A program made the translations under genes and the position numbers. Under the pieces are notes generated by a model. The model was not told the origin of the DNA, did no database searches, and saw only the letters and a list, made by a program, of their open reading frames with translations. Positions 15,501 to 23,570 of a stretch of 64,000 nucleotides of DNA are shown piece after piece; the stretch's first letter is position 1, and the number at the start of each line of letters is the position of its first letter. Origin of the DNA: SHWB01 sp050246875 (GTDB lineage: Bacteria > Pseudomonadota > Alphaproteobacteria > UBA6615); NCBI GenBank assembly GCA_050246875.1, contig JBFWVF010000006.1, positions 1 to 64,000 on the forward strand. Direction: 5' to 3'.

Positions 15501-17738
15501 ATGATCGCGCGGCTCGCCCGGTTCGCCCCCTACCTGCTGCTGGCCGCGGCGATCGGGCTGCGCATTCAGGATCCCGTACCGGTCGAACAGGCGCGCCTGC
15601 TGCTGTTCGACGCCTTCCAGCGGGCCCAGCCGCGTAGCTGGGTGGACGTCCCGGTGCGCATCGTCGACATCGACGAAGAAAGCCTCGCCCGCCACGGGCA
15701 GTGGCCGTGGCCGCGCACGCTGGTGGCCGATCTAGTCTGGCGTCTAGGCGATGCCGGCGCCGCGGCGATCGCCTTCGACATCGTCTTCGCCGAGCCCGAC
15801 CGGCTTTCGCCGAGTCGCGCCGTCGCCGGCTGGGCGGCCGGCGAAGCCAGCGACCGCCTGCGCGAGGCCGCGGCGAGCCTGCCCGACAACGACGCCGTGC
15901 TTGCCGCCGCCTTCTCGCACAACAGGGTCGTCACCGGCTTCGTGACCACCGGCGAGACCCGCGCGGAGCGGCTGCCGCGGACGCCCGCCGCCATCGCCAG
16001 CGCCGGCGACGACCCGCGCCTGTTCGTGCCGGCCTGGCCGGGCGCCATCCTGAACCTCCCGGAACTGGAGGCGGCCGCCTCCGGCAATGGCAGCATCAAC
16101 TTCGTGCCGGGTCGCGACGGTGTGATCCGCACGGTACCGCTGCTCGCGCGGACGACCGCCGTCGATCCCGACGATCCGTTCGGGCGCACGCGCCTGCTGC
16201 CGGCCTTCGGCCTTGAGGCGCTGCGCGTCGCGCAGGACGCACCGACGCTGCGCGTGCGCGCCTCCGGCGCCAGCGGCGAGGCGAGCTTCGGCGCGCGCAC
16301 CGGCATCGTCGACGTCACGGTCGGCGAGTGGACCGTGCCGACAGACGCGGGCGGCAATGTCTGGCTCCACTACACGGGCCATCGCGCGGAACGCTTCATT
16401 CCGGCCTGGAAGGTGCTGGCCGGCGAGGTCGATCCCGCCGCCGTCGCCGGCGCTATCCTGCTGGTCGGCACCAGCGCGGCGGGCCTGCTCGACCTGCGGG
16501 CGACGCCGCTCGACCCGGCCACGCCCGGGGTCGAGGTCCATGCCGAGATGATCGAGCAGTTTGTGCTCGGCGCGAGCCTCGTGCGACCCGACTGGGCGAC
16601 CGGCGCCGAGATCGCCGTCATGGCGCTGGTCGGCGCGGCCCTGCTGTGGCTGCTGCCACGCATCGGCGCGCTGGCCTGCGCCGCCGTCGGCGGCGGCGCC
16701 GCGGTGACGGCCTTCGCGGCGAGCTGGCTCGCCTTCGCCGGCGCCAGCTGGCTCGTCGATCCGGCCTATCCGGTCGCCGTCATCGTCGCGCTCTACATTT
16801 CCGGCTCGCTCGCCGGCTACCTGCGCACCGAGGCCGAGCGACGGCGGATCCGCACCGCCTTCGGCCAGTACCTGGCGCCCGCGCTGGTCGAGGATCTGGC
16901 GCGCCATCCCGAGCACCTGCGCCTCGGCGGCGAGACGCGCGAGATGAGCATCCTGTTCTGCGACGTGCGCGGCTTCACCAGCATCGCCGAAAGCTTCAAG
17001 AGCGATCCGCAGGGCCTGACGGCGCTGATCAACCGCCTGCTGACGCCGCTGACGGCGGCCGTGCACGCCCATGGCGGCACGATCGACAAATATATCGGCG
17101 ACTGCGTGATGGCCTTCTGGAACGCGCCGCTCGACGATCCGGAGCACCCGCGCGACGCGGCGGCGGCGGCGCTCGACATGCTGACGGCCGTCGAGCGGCT
17201 CAATGCCGAGCGCGAGCGCGAGACGCCCGGCGCCGCGCCGCTCGGCATCGGCGTCGGCATCAACACCGGCGAGGTCGTCGTCGGCAACATCGGCTCCGAC
17301 CAGCGCTTCGACTATTCCGTGCTCGGCGACGCGGTGAACCTCGCCGCCCGGCTCGAAGGCCAGTCGAAGGTCTACGGCGTGCCGGTGGTCCTCGGCGACG
17401 ACACGGCGCAACGGGTCGCGGCGCATTTCGCGCTGCTGGAACTCGACCGCCTCGCGGTGAAGGGCAAGCGCGAGGCGGCGCCGGTGTGGGGCCTGCTGGG
17501 CGATGCGGCCGTGCGCGACAGCGACGACTTCCGCCGGCTCGCGTCGGCGCATGCGCGGATGCTGGCGGCCTATCGCGGACGCGCCTGGGACGCGGCGGCC
17601 GAGGCCGGGCGCGAGGCGGCGGCCCTGCCGCTGGCCCCGGCCGGCCTCTACGACCTGTGGCAACGGCGCATCGCCGCGCTGCGTGCCGACCCGCCGGGCG
17701 CGGACTGGGACGGCACGACCGTCGCCACCGAGAAATAG
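15501..17738 (+). CDS. CHASE2-domain class III adenylate cyclase
   Basis: The product is 745 residues. An N-terminal membrane helix leads into an extracytoplasmic CHASE2 sensor (about 25-350; VRIVDIDEESLARHGQWPWPR, AIAFDIVF, GVIRTVPLL). Three membrane helices (about 370-445) and a cytoplasmic cyclase domain (475-655) follow. The cyclase keeps a metal Asp (ILFCDVRGFTSIAE), the adenine-type Lys and second metal Asp (IDKYIGDCVMAF), and the transition-state Asn and Arg (GDAVNLAARLEG), so adenylate rather than guanylate specificity is favoured. The ATG at 15501 gives a short N-terminus before the first helix; a TTG 36 nt earlier is possible. A Crp-type box lies upstream and a Crp-like gene 6 kb downstream. 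Confidence 0.9.
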   Translation: MIARLARFAPYLLLAAAIGLRIQDPVPVEQARLLLFDAFQRAQPRSWVDVPVRIVDIDEESLARHGQWPWPRTLVADLVWRLGDAGAAAIAFDIVFAEPDRLSPSRAVAGWAAGEASDRLREAAASLPDNDAVLAAAFSHNRVVTGFVTTGETRAERLPRTPAAIASAGDDPRLFVPAWPGAILNLPELEAAASGNGSINFVPGRDGVIRTVPLLARTTAVDPDDPFGRTRLLPAFGLEALRVAQDAPTLRVRASGASGEASFGARTGIVDVTVGEWTVPTDAGGNVWLHYTGHRAERFIPAWKVLAGEVDPAAVAGAILLVGTSAAGLLDLRATPLDPATPGVEVHAEMIEQFVLGASLVRPDWATGAEIAVMALVGAALLWLLPRIGALACAAVGGGAAVTAFAASWLAFAGASWLVDPAYPVAVIVALYISGSLAGYLRTEAERRRIRTAFGQYLAPALVEDLARHPEHLRLGGETREMSILFCDVRGFTSIAESFKSDPQGLTALINRLLTPLTAAVHAHGGTIDKYIGDCVMAFWNAPLDDPEHPRDAAAAALDMLTAVERLNAERERETPGAAPLGIGVGINTGEVVVGNIGSDQRFDYSVLGDAVNLAARLEGQSKVYGVPVVLGDDTAQRVAAHFALLELDRLAVKGKREAAPVWGLLGDAAVRDSDDFRRLASAHARMLAAYRGRAWDAAAEAGREAAALPLAPAGLYDLWQRRIAALRADPPGADWDGTTVATEK

Positions 17739-17822
17739 CCCCGTCCACGGCGGATGGCCCGGGGCGCGAACCGCGTGCTATAGCCGCAAGGCCGCGCGTC
17801 GCGGTGCCAACGCCCTCCGCCG

Positions 17823-19241
17823 ATGCCCGCATCGCACTCTTTCCGCCGCCTCGCCCTCGCCGCCATCGCCGCCACCGCGGCATGGCCGGCGCTCGGCCAG
17901 ACGCCGGTGGACGACAACCGCGCACGCGAGCCGGTGGAACGCCTCGAACAGCAGCGCCAGGTCGAACGCGCGCGCGAAGGGGCGCTCGACCTCGACGCAT
18001 TCGGCAGCGGGCCGCCGGTGAGCTTCGAGCAGATCCTCGCCGACCCCGACAACATCGACCTCAACGTGCGCTACGCGCTCGGGCAGATTCGCGCCGGCGA
18101 CATCCGCGGCGGCGCGGCGACGCTGGAACGCGTGCTGCTGCTGCGGCCCGACCTGCCGGCCATCCGCGTGCTGTACGCGATCCTGCTGTTCCGCCTCGAA
18201 AGCCTCGACGAGGCCGAGCGCGAGCTGCTGGCCGTGCAGGAACTGCCGATGGACGAGGCGCTGCGGCGGCAGATCGCCGACTGGCTGGCGCAGATCGAGC
18301 AGAAGCGGCGGCGCACGCGCTACGTCGCCACGCTCGCGCTCGGCGGCCAGTACGACTGGAACCGCACCGCGGCGCCAAAGTCCGAGATCCGTCTCGCCGC
18401 CGACATTCCCACGCGCCTGACCGGCTCGTCCGTGCGCCGCCACGACTACGGCGGCACGCTGCTGGCCAGCCTCGGCGTCGAGCACGACATGGGCATGCAG
18501 CGCCGCCACCTGCTGGTCGGCTCGACGACCTACTACCAGGGCGAACAGTTCCACCTGAACACCTTCGACCTGTCGGCCTTCGCGGCGGATGGCGGCGTGG
18601 CGCTCGACATGGCGCGCGGCACGACGGTGACGCCGAAGCTGGCGTGGCGGCATGTCTGGCTGGAGGACCACACCTACCAGCAGGCGGTCGGCCCGCTGCT
18701 GGCCATCGAGCACGAAATCGTGCCGACCTTCCGCGTGTCGGCCGACTTCGCGGCCGAGCGGCAGATCTTCCACAACATCCCGAGTTCGCAGACGCTGACC
18801 GAGCGTACCGGGCGCCTCTACCGCGCCGAGCCGGCGGTGACGTGGATCGTGACGCCCGAGCACCGCCTCGAACCCGGCATCACCCTCGAACGTACCGTCG
18901 CCGCCACCGGCTACAATTCCTACACGCGGATGGGGCCGACGCTGACCCATACATGGCTGCTCGGCGACGGCGGCTTCCTGCTCACCGGCCTGTCGCTGAC
19001 GCAGGACGAGTACGACAGCCCCGATCCGTCGATCAGCGAGACGACCCGGCGCGACGCGCAGTGGCGCGCCCGCTTCACCTACGGCCTGCCGCTGGGCGTG
19101 CTGTTCGAGAACGACGAGGCCGCCGAGGGGCCGACCCTGCTGCTCGGCTTCGAGGCGTTCCGGCAGGTCTCGACCGTGACCAACTACACCTACGACAACT
19201 ATCGCCTCACCATCGGCCTGACCAAGCGCTGGGAATTCTGA
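17823..19241 (+). CDS. Slam-like outer-membrane beta-barrel protein with TPR domain
   Basis: The product is 472 residues with a signal peptide (LALAAIAATAAWPALGQ). A periplasmic TPR-like domain covers about 60-160 (NVRYALGQIRAGDIRGGAATLERVLLLRPD). A long C-terminal barrel (about 165-472) of alternating strands ends in an aromatic residue (GLTKRWEF), as outer-membrane proteins do. This is the layout of surface-lipoprotein assembly modulators (DUF560), which move certain lipoproteins to the cell surface. No substrate lipoprotein gene is adjacent. The neighbourhood (FecR, CHASE2 cyclase, TPR barrel) suggests one envelope-sensing or secretion unit. The gene starts 84 bp after the cyclase. Confidence 0.7.
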   Translation: MPASHSFRRLALAAIAATAAWPALGQTPVDDNRAREPVERLEQQRQVERAREGALDLDAFGSGPPVSFEQILADPDNIDLNVRYALGQIRAGDIRGGAATLERVLLLRPDLPAIRVLYAILLFRLESLDEAERELLAVQELPMDEALRRQIADWLAQIEQKRRRTRYVATLALGGQYDWNRTAAPKSEIRLAADIPTRLTGSSVRRHDYGGTLLASLGVEHDMGMQRRHLLVGSTTYYQGEQFHLNTFDLSAFAADGGVALDMARGTTVTPKLAWRHVWLEDHTYQQAVGPLLAIEHEIVPTFRVSADFAAERQIFHNIPSSQTLTERTGRLYRAEPAVTWIVTPEHRLEPGITLERTVAATGYNSYTRMGPTLTHTWLLGDGGFLLTGLSLTQDEYDSPDPSISETTRRDAQWRARFTYGLPLGVLFENDEAAEGPTLLLGFEAFRQVSTVTNYTYDNYRLTIGLTKRWEF

Positions 19242-19256
19242 GCGGCAAAAGGAAGG

Positions 19257-19289
19257 GCGGCCGGATCGCTGGGGGAACGATCCGGCCGC
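19257..19289 (+). terminator. hairpin downstream of the Slam-like gene
   Basis: A perfect 12-bp stem (GCGGCCGGATCG / CGATCCGGCCGC) with a 9-nt loop starts 16 bp after the stop codon. There is no T tract, so it may be a Rho-aided or processing hairpin. Confidence 0.5.
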
Positions 19290-19414
19290 GAGGCCACCTG
19301 GGAGGAGGAGGTTCGGGCGGGAGGCGACGGGGGTCGCCTCCCGCCCGCATGCCGGCGCCCGAGGGTGGGGTGGGCGTCGACACCCTCAACATGGCGTCGC
19401 CCCGGCAAGACGGC

Positions 19415-19430
19415 AGTGACGGCCGTCACA
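19415..19430. promoter_or_regulatory. Crp-type box in the spacer before the D-aminoacylase gene
   Basis: AGTGA-CGGCCG-TCACA is a palindrome of the same type as the other four. A small AT-rich inverted repeat (GATTTTT / AAAAATC, 19437-19453) follows. It is 222 bp before the D-aminoacylase ATG with a palindromic element in between and no convincing rightward -10. Its target is unclear. Confidence 0.38.
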
Positions 19431-19452
19431 CGGCGCGATTTTTTTGAAAAAT

Positions 19453-19582
19453 CCTCTCCGCCCCTGGGGGCGGAGAGGGCGGGGTGAGGTGGGGGTGGCG
19501 CCGTCATCCGCGTTGCCGCGAGAGCGGGCGCCGGTAATACCCACCTCTCCCCGGCCCTCTCCCCCCTGAAGGGCGGAGAGGG
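19453..19582. repeat. palindromic intergenic repeat element
   Basis: Two imperfect inverted copies of about 40 bp (19453-19493 and 19541-19582) share CCTCTCCGCCC and the GGAGAGG / GGTGGG parts around a roughly 47-bp centre. The left arm is itself a hairpin (CCTCTCCGCCCC / GGGGCGGAGAGG). It codes for nothing recognisable. It looks like a mobile-type intergenic palindrome of the kind scattered in proteobacterial genomes and occupies most of the 410-bp gap 19242-19651. Confidence 0.6.
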
Positions 19583-19651
19583 AGAAGTCCGGCGAAAGGC
19601 GGTGCGGGGGAAATTCGGCTAAGGTCGCGGGCAAGGAAGCCGGAGACGCCC

Positions 19652-21358
19652 ATGCTCGACCTCATCATCCGCGGCGCGACCGTCATCGACGGCCTTGGCC
19701 GCGATCCCCAGCGCGGCGATGTCGGCGTGCGCGACGGGCGCGTCGCGGCGGTCGGCGCGGTGACGGAGGCGGCGCGCGAGACGGTCGACGCCGACGGCCT
19801 GACGCTCTGCCCGGGCTTCGTCGACCTGCACACGCATTACGACGCGCAGATCACCTGGGACCCGACGCTGTCGCCGTCGCCCTCGCTCGGCGTCACCACC
19901 GCCGTGATGGGCAATTGCGGCTTCGGCATCGTGCCGGCGCCGCCGCAGGCACGCGACCTGATCATGCGCAATCTCTCCGTCGTCGAGGGCATGGACCTCG
20001 ACGCGCTGCGCGCCGGCATCGACTGGCGCTTCGAGAGCTTCGCCGACTACCTCGACGCGGCGGCACGGCAGGGCCCGTATCTCAACGTCGCCACCTTCAT
20101 CGGCCATTCGGTCGTCCGCACGGCGGTGATGGGCGAGGCCGCCTCGCAGCGCCGGCAGCCGACGGCGGAGGAACTGGCGCGCATGCGCGCGATCGTCGGC
20201 GCGGCGATGGCCGACGGCGCCATCGGCTTCGCCTCGTCCTACTCGCCGAGCCATTCGGGCTACGGCGGCGTGCCGATGCCCTCGACCATCACCGAGCCGG
20301 CCGAACTCGACGCCCTCGTCGGCGCCATGGGCGACGGGCCGGGCGTGGTGCAGATCGCCTCGGGCGCCAAGCCGGTCGACGAGATCGCCGCGCTCGCCGG
20401 CCGCCACGGGCGCCGGATCTTCATGACCACCAGCGTCGCCATGTTCAACGCCCGCGCGCCCGAGCGCGCCATCGGGTATTTCGAGGCCGCCGGGGCCGCG
20501 CAGGCGCGCGGCGAGCAGGTCCACATCCAGATCCCGTGCCAGCCGCTCACCTTCGACTTCACGCTGGCCAACGCCTATCCGTTCCACAGCCACGACGCCT
20601 TCGGCGCGATCAAGGGGTACACGCGCGAGCAGCTCATGGCGACCTACCGCGACGCCTCGTTCCGCGAACGCTTCCGCGCCAACCTGACGAGCCTGAAACC
20701 CGGCGCGCTGTTCCACGGCAACTGGGAGCACATGATCGTCGGCGAGACGAAGCTGGCGAAGAACGCGGGGCTGACGGGCCAGTCGGTGCGCGACGTCGCG
20801 GCAGCGCGGGGCGCGGACCCGCTCGACGTCGCCTTCGACCTCGGCCTCGAAGAGAACCTCGAGACCGGCTTCCTCGGCTACTTCCTCAACGTCGGCGACG
20901 AGGGCGTCGGCCACCTGCTGCGCCATCCGGCCGGCGTCGTCTCGCTGTCGGACGCCGGCGCACACCTCATCTACATGTGCGACGCCGGCTACGGGCTGCA
21001 TTTCCTCTCGCGCTGGGTGCGCGAACTCGGCGTCTTCGACCTCGTCGAGGGCGTGCGCCGGCTGACCAGCCACCCGGCCGACCTCTACGGCATCGCCGGG
21101 CGCGGCCGCATCGCCGTCGGCGCGCAGGCCGACCTGCTGCTGTTCGATCCGGCGACCGTCGGCGTGACGCCGACCGAGCGCATCCGTGACCTGCCCGGCG
21201 GCGGCCGCCGCACCATCCGCCGCCCGCGCGGCGTGCACGGCGTCTGGGTCAACGGCGTGCCGGTGTTCGACGGCAGCGACTATGTGAAGCACACGCAGGG
21301 GCCGGGGCAGGTGCTGCGGCGCTTCGCGCGACCGGCCGAGACCGCGACGGGGCGATGA
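19652..21358 (+). CDS. N-acyl-D-amino-acid deacylase family amidohydrolase
   Basis: The product is 568 residues of the amidohydrolase superfamily (D-aminoacylase type). It has the small beta-sandwich start (LIIRGATVIDGLG), the metal-binding HxH (DLHTHYDAQ, near residue 66) and the conserved Cys segment (VMGNCGFGIVPA). A later His is in FIGHSVVR, the metal Asp is in SLSDAGAH, and a C-terminal beta-sandwich closes it (GVHGVWVNGVPV). The family hydrolyses N-acylated D-amino acids or related cyclic amides; the substrate is not readable. GGAG lies 8 nt before the ATG. It converges with the caspase-FGE gene, 25 bp away. Confidence 0.85.
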   Translation: MLDLIIRGATVIDGLGRDPQRGDVGVRDGRVAAVGAVTEAARETVDADGLTLCPGFVDLHTHYDAQITWDPTLSPSPSLGVTTAVMGNCGFGIVPAPPQARDLIMRNLSVVEGMDLDALRAGIDWRFESFADYLDAAARQGPYLNVATFIGHSVVRTAVMGEAASQRRQPTAEELARMRAIVGAAMADGAIGFASSYSPSHSGYGGVPMPSTITEPAELDALVGAMGDGPGVVQIASGAKPVDEIAALAGRHGRRIFMTTSVAMFNARAPERAIGYFEAAGAAQARGEQVHIQIPCQPLTFDFTLANAYPFHSHDAFGAIKGYTREQLMATYRDASFRERFRANLTSLKPGALFHGNWEHMIVGETKLAKNAGLTGQSVRDVAAARGADPLDVAFDLGLEENLETGFLGYFLNVGDEGVGHLLRHPAGVVSLSDAGAHLIYMCDAGYGLHFLSRWVRELGVFDLVEGVRRLTSHPADLYGIAGRGRIAVGAQADLLLFDPATVGVTPTERIRDLPGGGRRTIRRPRGVHGVWVNGVPVFDGSDYVKHTQGPGQVLRRFARPAETATGR

Positions 21359-21383
21359 TCCGACACGTAGTGGCGCGTCCGTC

Positions 21384-23459
21384 CTATCGCGTCCTGGCAA
21401 CGCGGAAGCCGACGGCGCTGTAGCGGCTACCGGCATCGAACATGCCGCGCGCGGCCGAGCGGAAATAGGGCGGAGTATCGCTCCACGACCCGCCCCGCAG
21501 GCCGCGGCTGTCGCACTCGCCAGCCGTCCACGCACTGCCATCGGACGGCGCCCCCACATAGCTGTCGGTCACGCAGTCCTCCACCCACTCGACAACGTTG
21601 CCCGCGACGTCATGCAGGCCGAAGTCGTTTGCCGGATAGGTGCCGACCGGTGCGGTGTGGGCGTAGCCGTCGCGACAGACTACCGCCCAGGGAATTTTCG
21701 GGTAACTGTCCTTCATCGACTGGTCCGCGACGTTCGCCATTTCGCATCCCACATGCGGCGATGCACCCCACCAGTAGCGGGTCGCCGTGCCAGCCCGTGC
21801 GGCGTACTCCCACTCCGCTTCGGACAGCAGGCGATAATGCCGGCCTGTTCGCCGTGACAGCCAGCTGACGTAAGCGTTCGCCGCGTACCAGTCGACGCAA
21901 ACCACTGGGTGGCGATCATCCTGGAAGTACCCGGGGTCACGCCAGCCGTGACCCGTCGTCAGCTCCCATTTGCCATCGGTCAGGATGCCGCAACGGTCGC
22001 CCGCGCTATAGCCGGTGGCCTCGACGAAGGCCGCAAATTCGCCGCGCGTTACCTCGTTTACCGCCACCGCGAGATCGTGCCCGATCCGGACTGTACGTTG
22101 CGGATTCTCGTCACTGCGGCGCCCCGCCTCGTCGGCGGGCGAGCCCATCGTGAAGGTGCCGCGCGGCAGCCAGACCATCTCCGGACAGGCGGAACAGTCG
22201 CGAAATTTCGTGCCGGGGCTGATGTCCGTGCCGGGTGCCGACGGCACCGGTGCGACAGCCGCCGGCAGTGGTGACGGCGTCGGGGCGGAGGCGACCGGCA
22301 ATGCGACCAACGGCACGTCGGCCAGCAGCGGCGCGAAGACCCAGCCCTCGCCGCCACCCGGACGCTCGATACGCAACCAGTCGCTGCCCTTCGCCTTGCC
22401 GGTGACGGTCACCCTCGTGCCCGCCGCCAGCGTCGCCAGCCTAGCCGCCGTGGTCGCCGGCGCGGAGCGCACATTCGCCGTCGCGGCGGCGACCATCTCG
22501 GTGTCGCGGGGATCGACCTCTATCGGGGCCGGCGGTGCCGGCGCCGGGCGCAGGGCCACCAGCCGCGCCTTCGCCAGTGCCACGAACCGGCCCTGCGGAT
22601 ACTGCGCGAGATAGGCCTCGTAATCGGCGGCCGCGCCGCCGCGCTCCACCGACTCCCAGAAGCGCAATTCGGCCAGGTGCGGATCGAACGCCGGCAGCGG
22701 CGCGGCGCCTGGCGCGGGCGACGCCGTATTGAGTACCATTGCGCCGATCATCTGACCTTCCTGCCACGTCTCCTGCCGGTTGTCGGTGGCGCGTTTCACG
22801 GCGACATGCACGTGGTCGAGGATCTGGTGATGCTTCAGGCCTGGCTCCGCCAGCGCGGCCAGCCACGCCGTCGTGTACGGGCTGTTGCGCCCCTGCCCGT
22901 CGGCCGCCACCGTGCCCGGCCGCGCCGCGTAGGAGACGAGAGTGCCCGAGGCCGCCGCCTCGACGCGGGCGAGGCCGCGCGTGCCGCCGCGGAAGCGCTG
23001 CTCGAACGGGTTGTCGCGGCAGGCGTCGAGCAGCACGAGGGAGGCGCGGGCGCCCGCCGCCGCCAGCCCGCGCAGGATCGAGTCGAGCGCGATGGCGTCG
23101 TACTCGACCTCCTCCTCGCTCTGCGGGTCGACGTCGACCGGCAGCAGCCAGTTCTGGCCGCGCACCTGAAGGCCATGACCGGCATAGAACACCACCGCCT
23201 CGTCGCCCGCCGCGAGGCTGCGGTGGAAGGCGAGGATGGCGGCCGCCATCTGGCGCCGCGTCGCGTCCGTCGCCGTGGTGACGGCGAAACCGAGCCCTTC
23301 CAGGCGCTTCGCCATGTCGGTCGCGTCGTTGACGGGGTTGGCCAGCGGCCGCGCCTTGTAGGCCGCGTTGCCGATGACCAGCGCCTTGCGCGCCGCCTCG
23401 GCGGGCGGCACCGAGGCCAGCGCCAGCAGCGCCACGAATATGGCCGCGCCCCATCGCAT
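21384..23459 (-). CDS. secreted caspase-like protein fused to SH3b and formylglycine-generating-enzyme-like domain
   Basis: The product is 691 residues. The signal peptide ends PAEA, followed by a C14 caspase-like domain with H95 (FYAGHGLQ) and C147 (LLDACRDNPF), a helical segment and an SH3b domain (TANVRSAPATT to GWVFAPLL). A CxxCP motif (FRDCSACPEM) then leads into an FGE-sulfatase/SUMF1-like domain (LPRGTFTMGS, NEVTRGEF, PVVCVDWYAANAY, RLLSEAEWEYAARAG, DVAGNVVEWVED, LRGGSW, GFRVA). The family catalytic cysteines are not obviously in place, so this may be a binding version of the fold. The ATG at 23459 has GGGGAGG upstream. The N-terminal half is nearly identical to the protein at 7896-10088. 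It is downstream of the crp-like gene. Confidence 0.88.
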   Translation of the reverse strand: MRWGAAIFVALLALASVPPAEAARKALVIGNAAYKARPLANPVNDATDMAKRLEGLGFAVTTATDATRRQMAAAILAFHRSLAAGDEAVVFYAGHGLQVRGQNWLLPVDVDPQSEEEVEYDAIALDSILRGLAAAGARASLVLLDACRDNPFEQRFRGGTRGLARVEAAASGTLVSYAARPGTVAADGQGRNSPYTTAWLAALAEPGLKHHQILDHVHVAVKRATDNRQETWQEGQMIGAMVLNTASPAPGAAPLPAFDPHLAELRFWESVERGGAAADYEAYLAQYPQGRFVALAKARLVALRPAPAPPAPIEVDPRDTEMVAAATANVRSAPATTAARLATLAAGTRVTVTGKAKGSDWLRIERPGGGEGWVFAPLLADVPLVALPVASAPTPSPLPAAVAPVPSAPGTDISPGTKFRDCSACPEMVWLPRGTFTMGSPADEAGRRSDENPQRTVRIGHDLAVAVNEVTRGEFAAFVEATGYSAGDRCGILTDGKWELTTGHGWRDPGYFQDDRHPVVCVDWYAANAYVSWLSRRTGRHYRLLSEAEWEYAARAGTATRYWWGASPHVGCEMANVADQSMKDSYPKIPWAVVCRDGYAHTAPVGTYPANDFGLHDVAGNVVEWVEDCVTDSYVGAPSDGSAWTAGECDSRGLRGGSWSDTPPYFRSAARGMFDAGSRYSAVGFRVARTR
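23050..23240 (+). repeat. long identical tract shared with the paralogous caspase gene, copy 2
   Basis: This is the partner of 9679-9869, in direct orientation, covering the codons of the catalytic dyad. The surrounding caspase-SH3 coding sequence is similar but no longer identical, and the C-terminal halves of the two genes share no sequence. Confidence 0.85.
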
Positions 23460-23518
23460 GGCCGCCTCCCCGACGCTTCGACGATCCGCGCCGCGATCAT
23501 CGCGGGCGTGGCGCCCGG

Positions 23519-23567
23519 CGGTCAATCGTGACAGCCGGGCCGCTGACCGCATGTGAAGCGCGTCACA
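23519..23567 (-). promoter_or_regulatory. Crp-type box and promoter of the caspase-FGE gene
   Basis: A perfect TGTGA-N6-TCACA palindrome (23567-23552) sits 3 bp after the crp-like stop codon and about 101 bp before the caspase-FGE ATG. After 22 bp comes ACGATTGACCG (23529-23519), the same gap and 11-mer as before the paralogue. The six central bases of the box differ between the two, so the arms appear to be under selection. Confidence 0.58.
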
Positions 23568-23570
23568 GGA

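Noticed and set aside
19242..19651. A small gene in the 410-bp gap before the D-aminoacylase gene
   Set aside because: Frames there are short, arginine/glycine-rich and run through hairpins and the palindromic repeat; none has a credible start.
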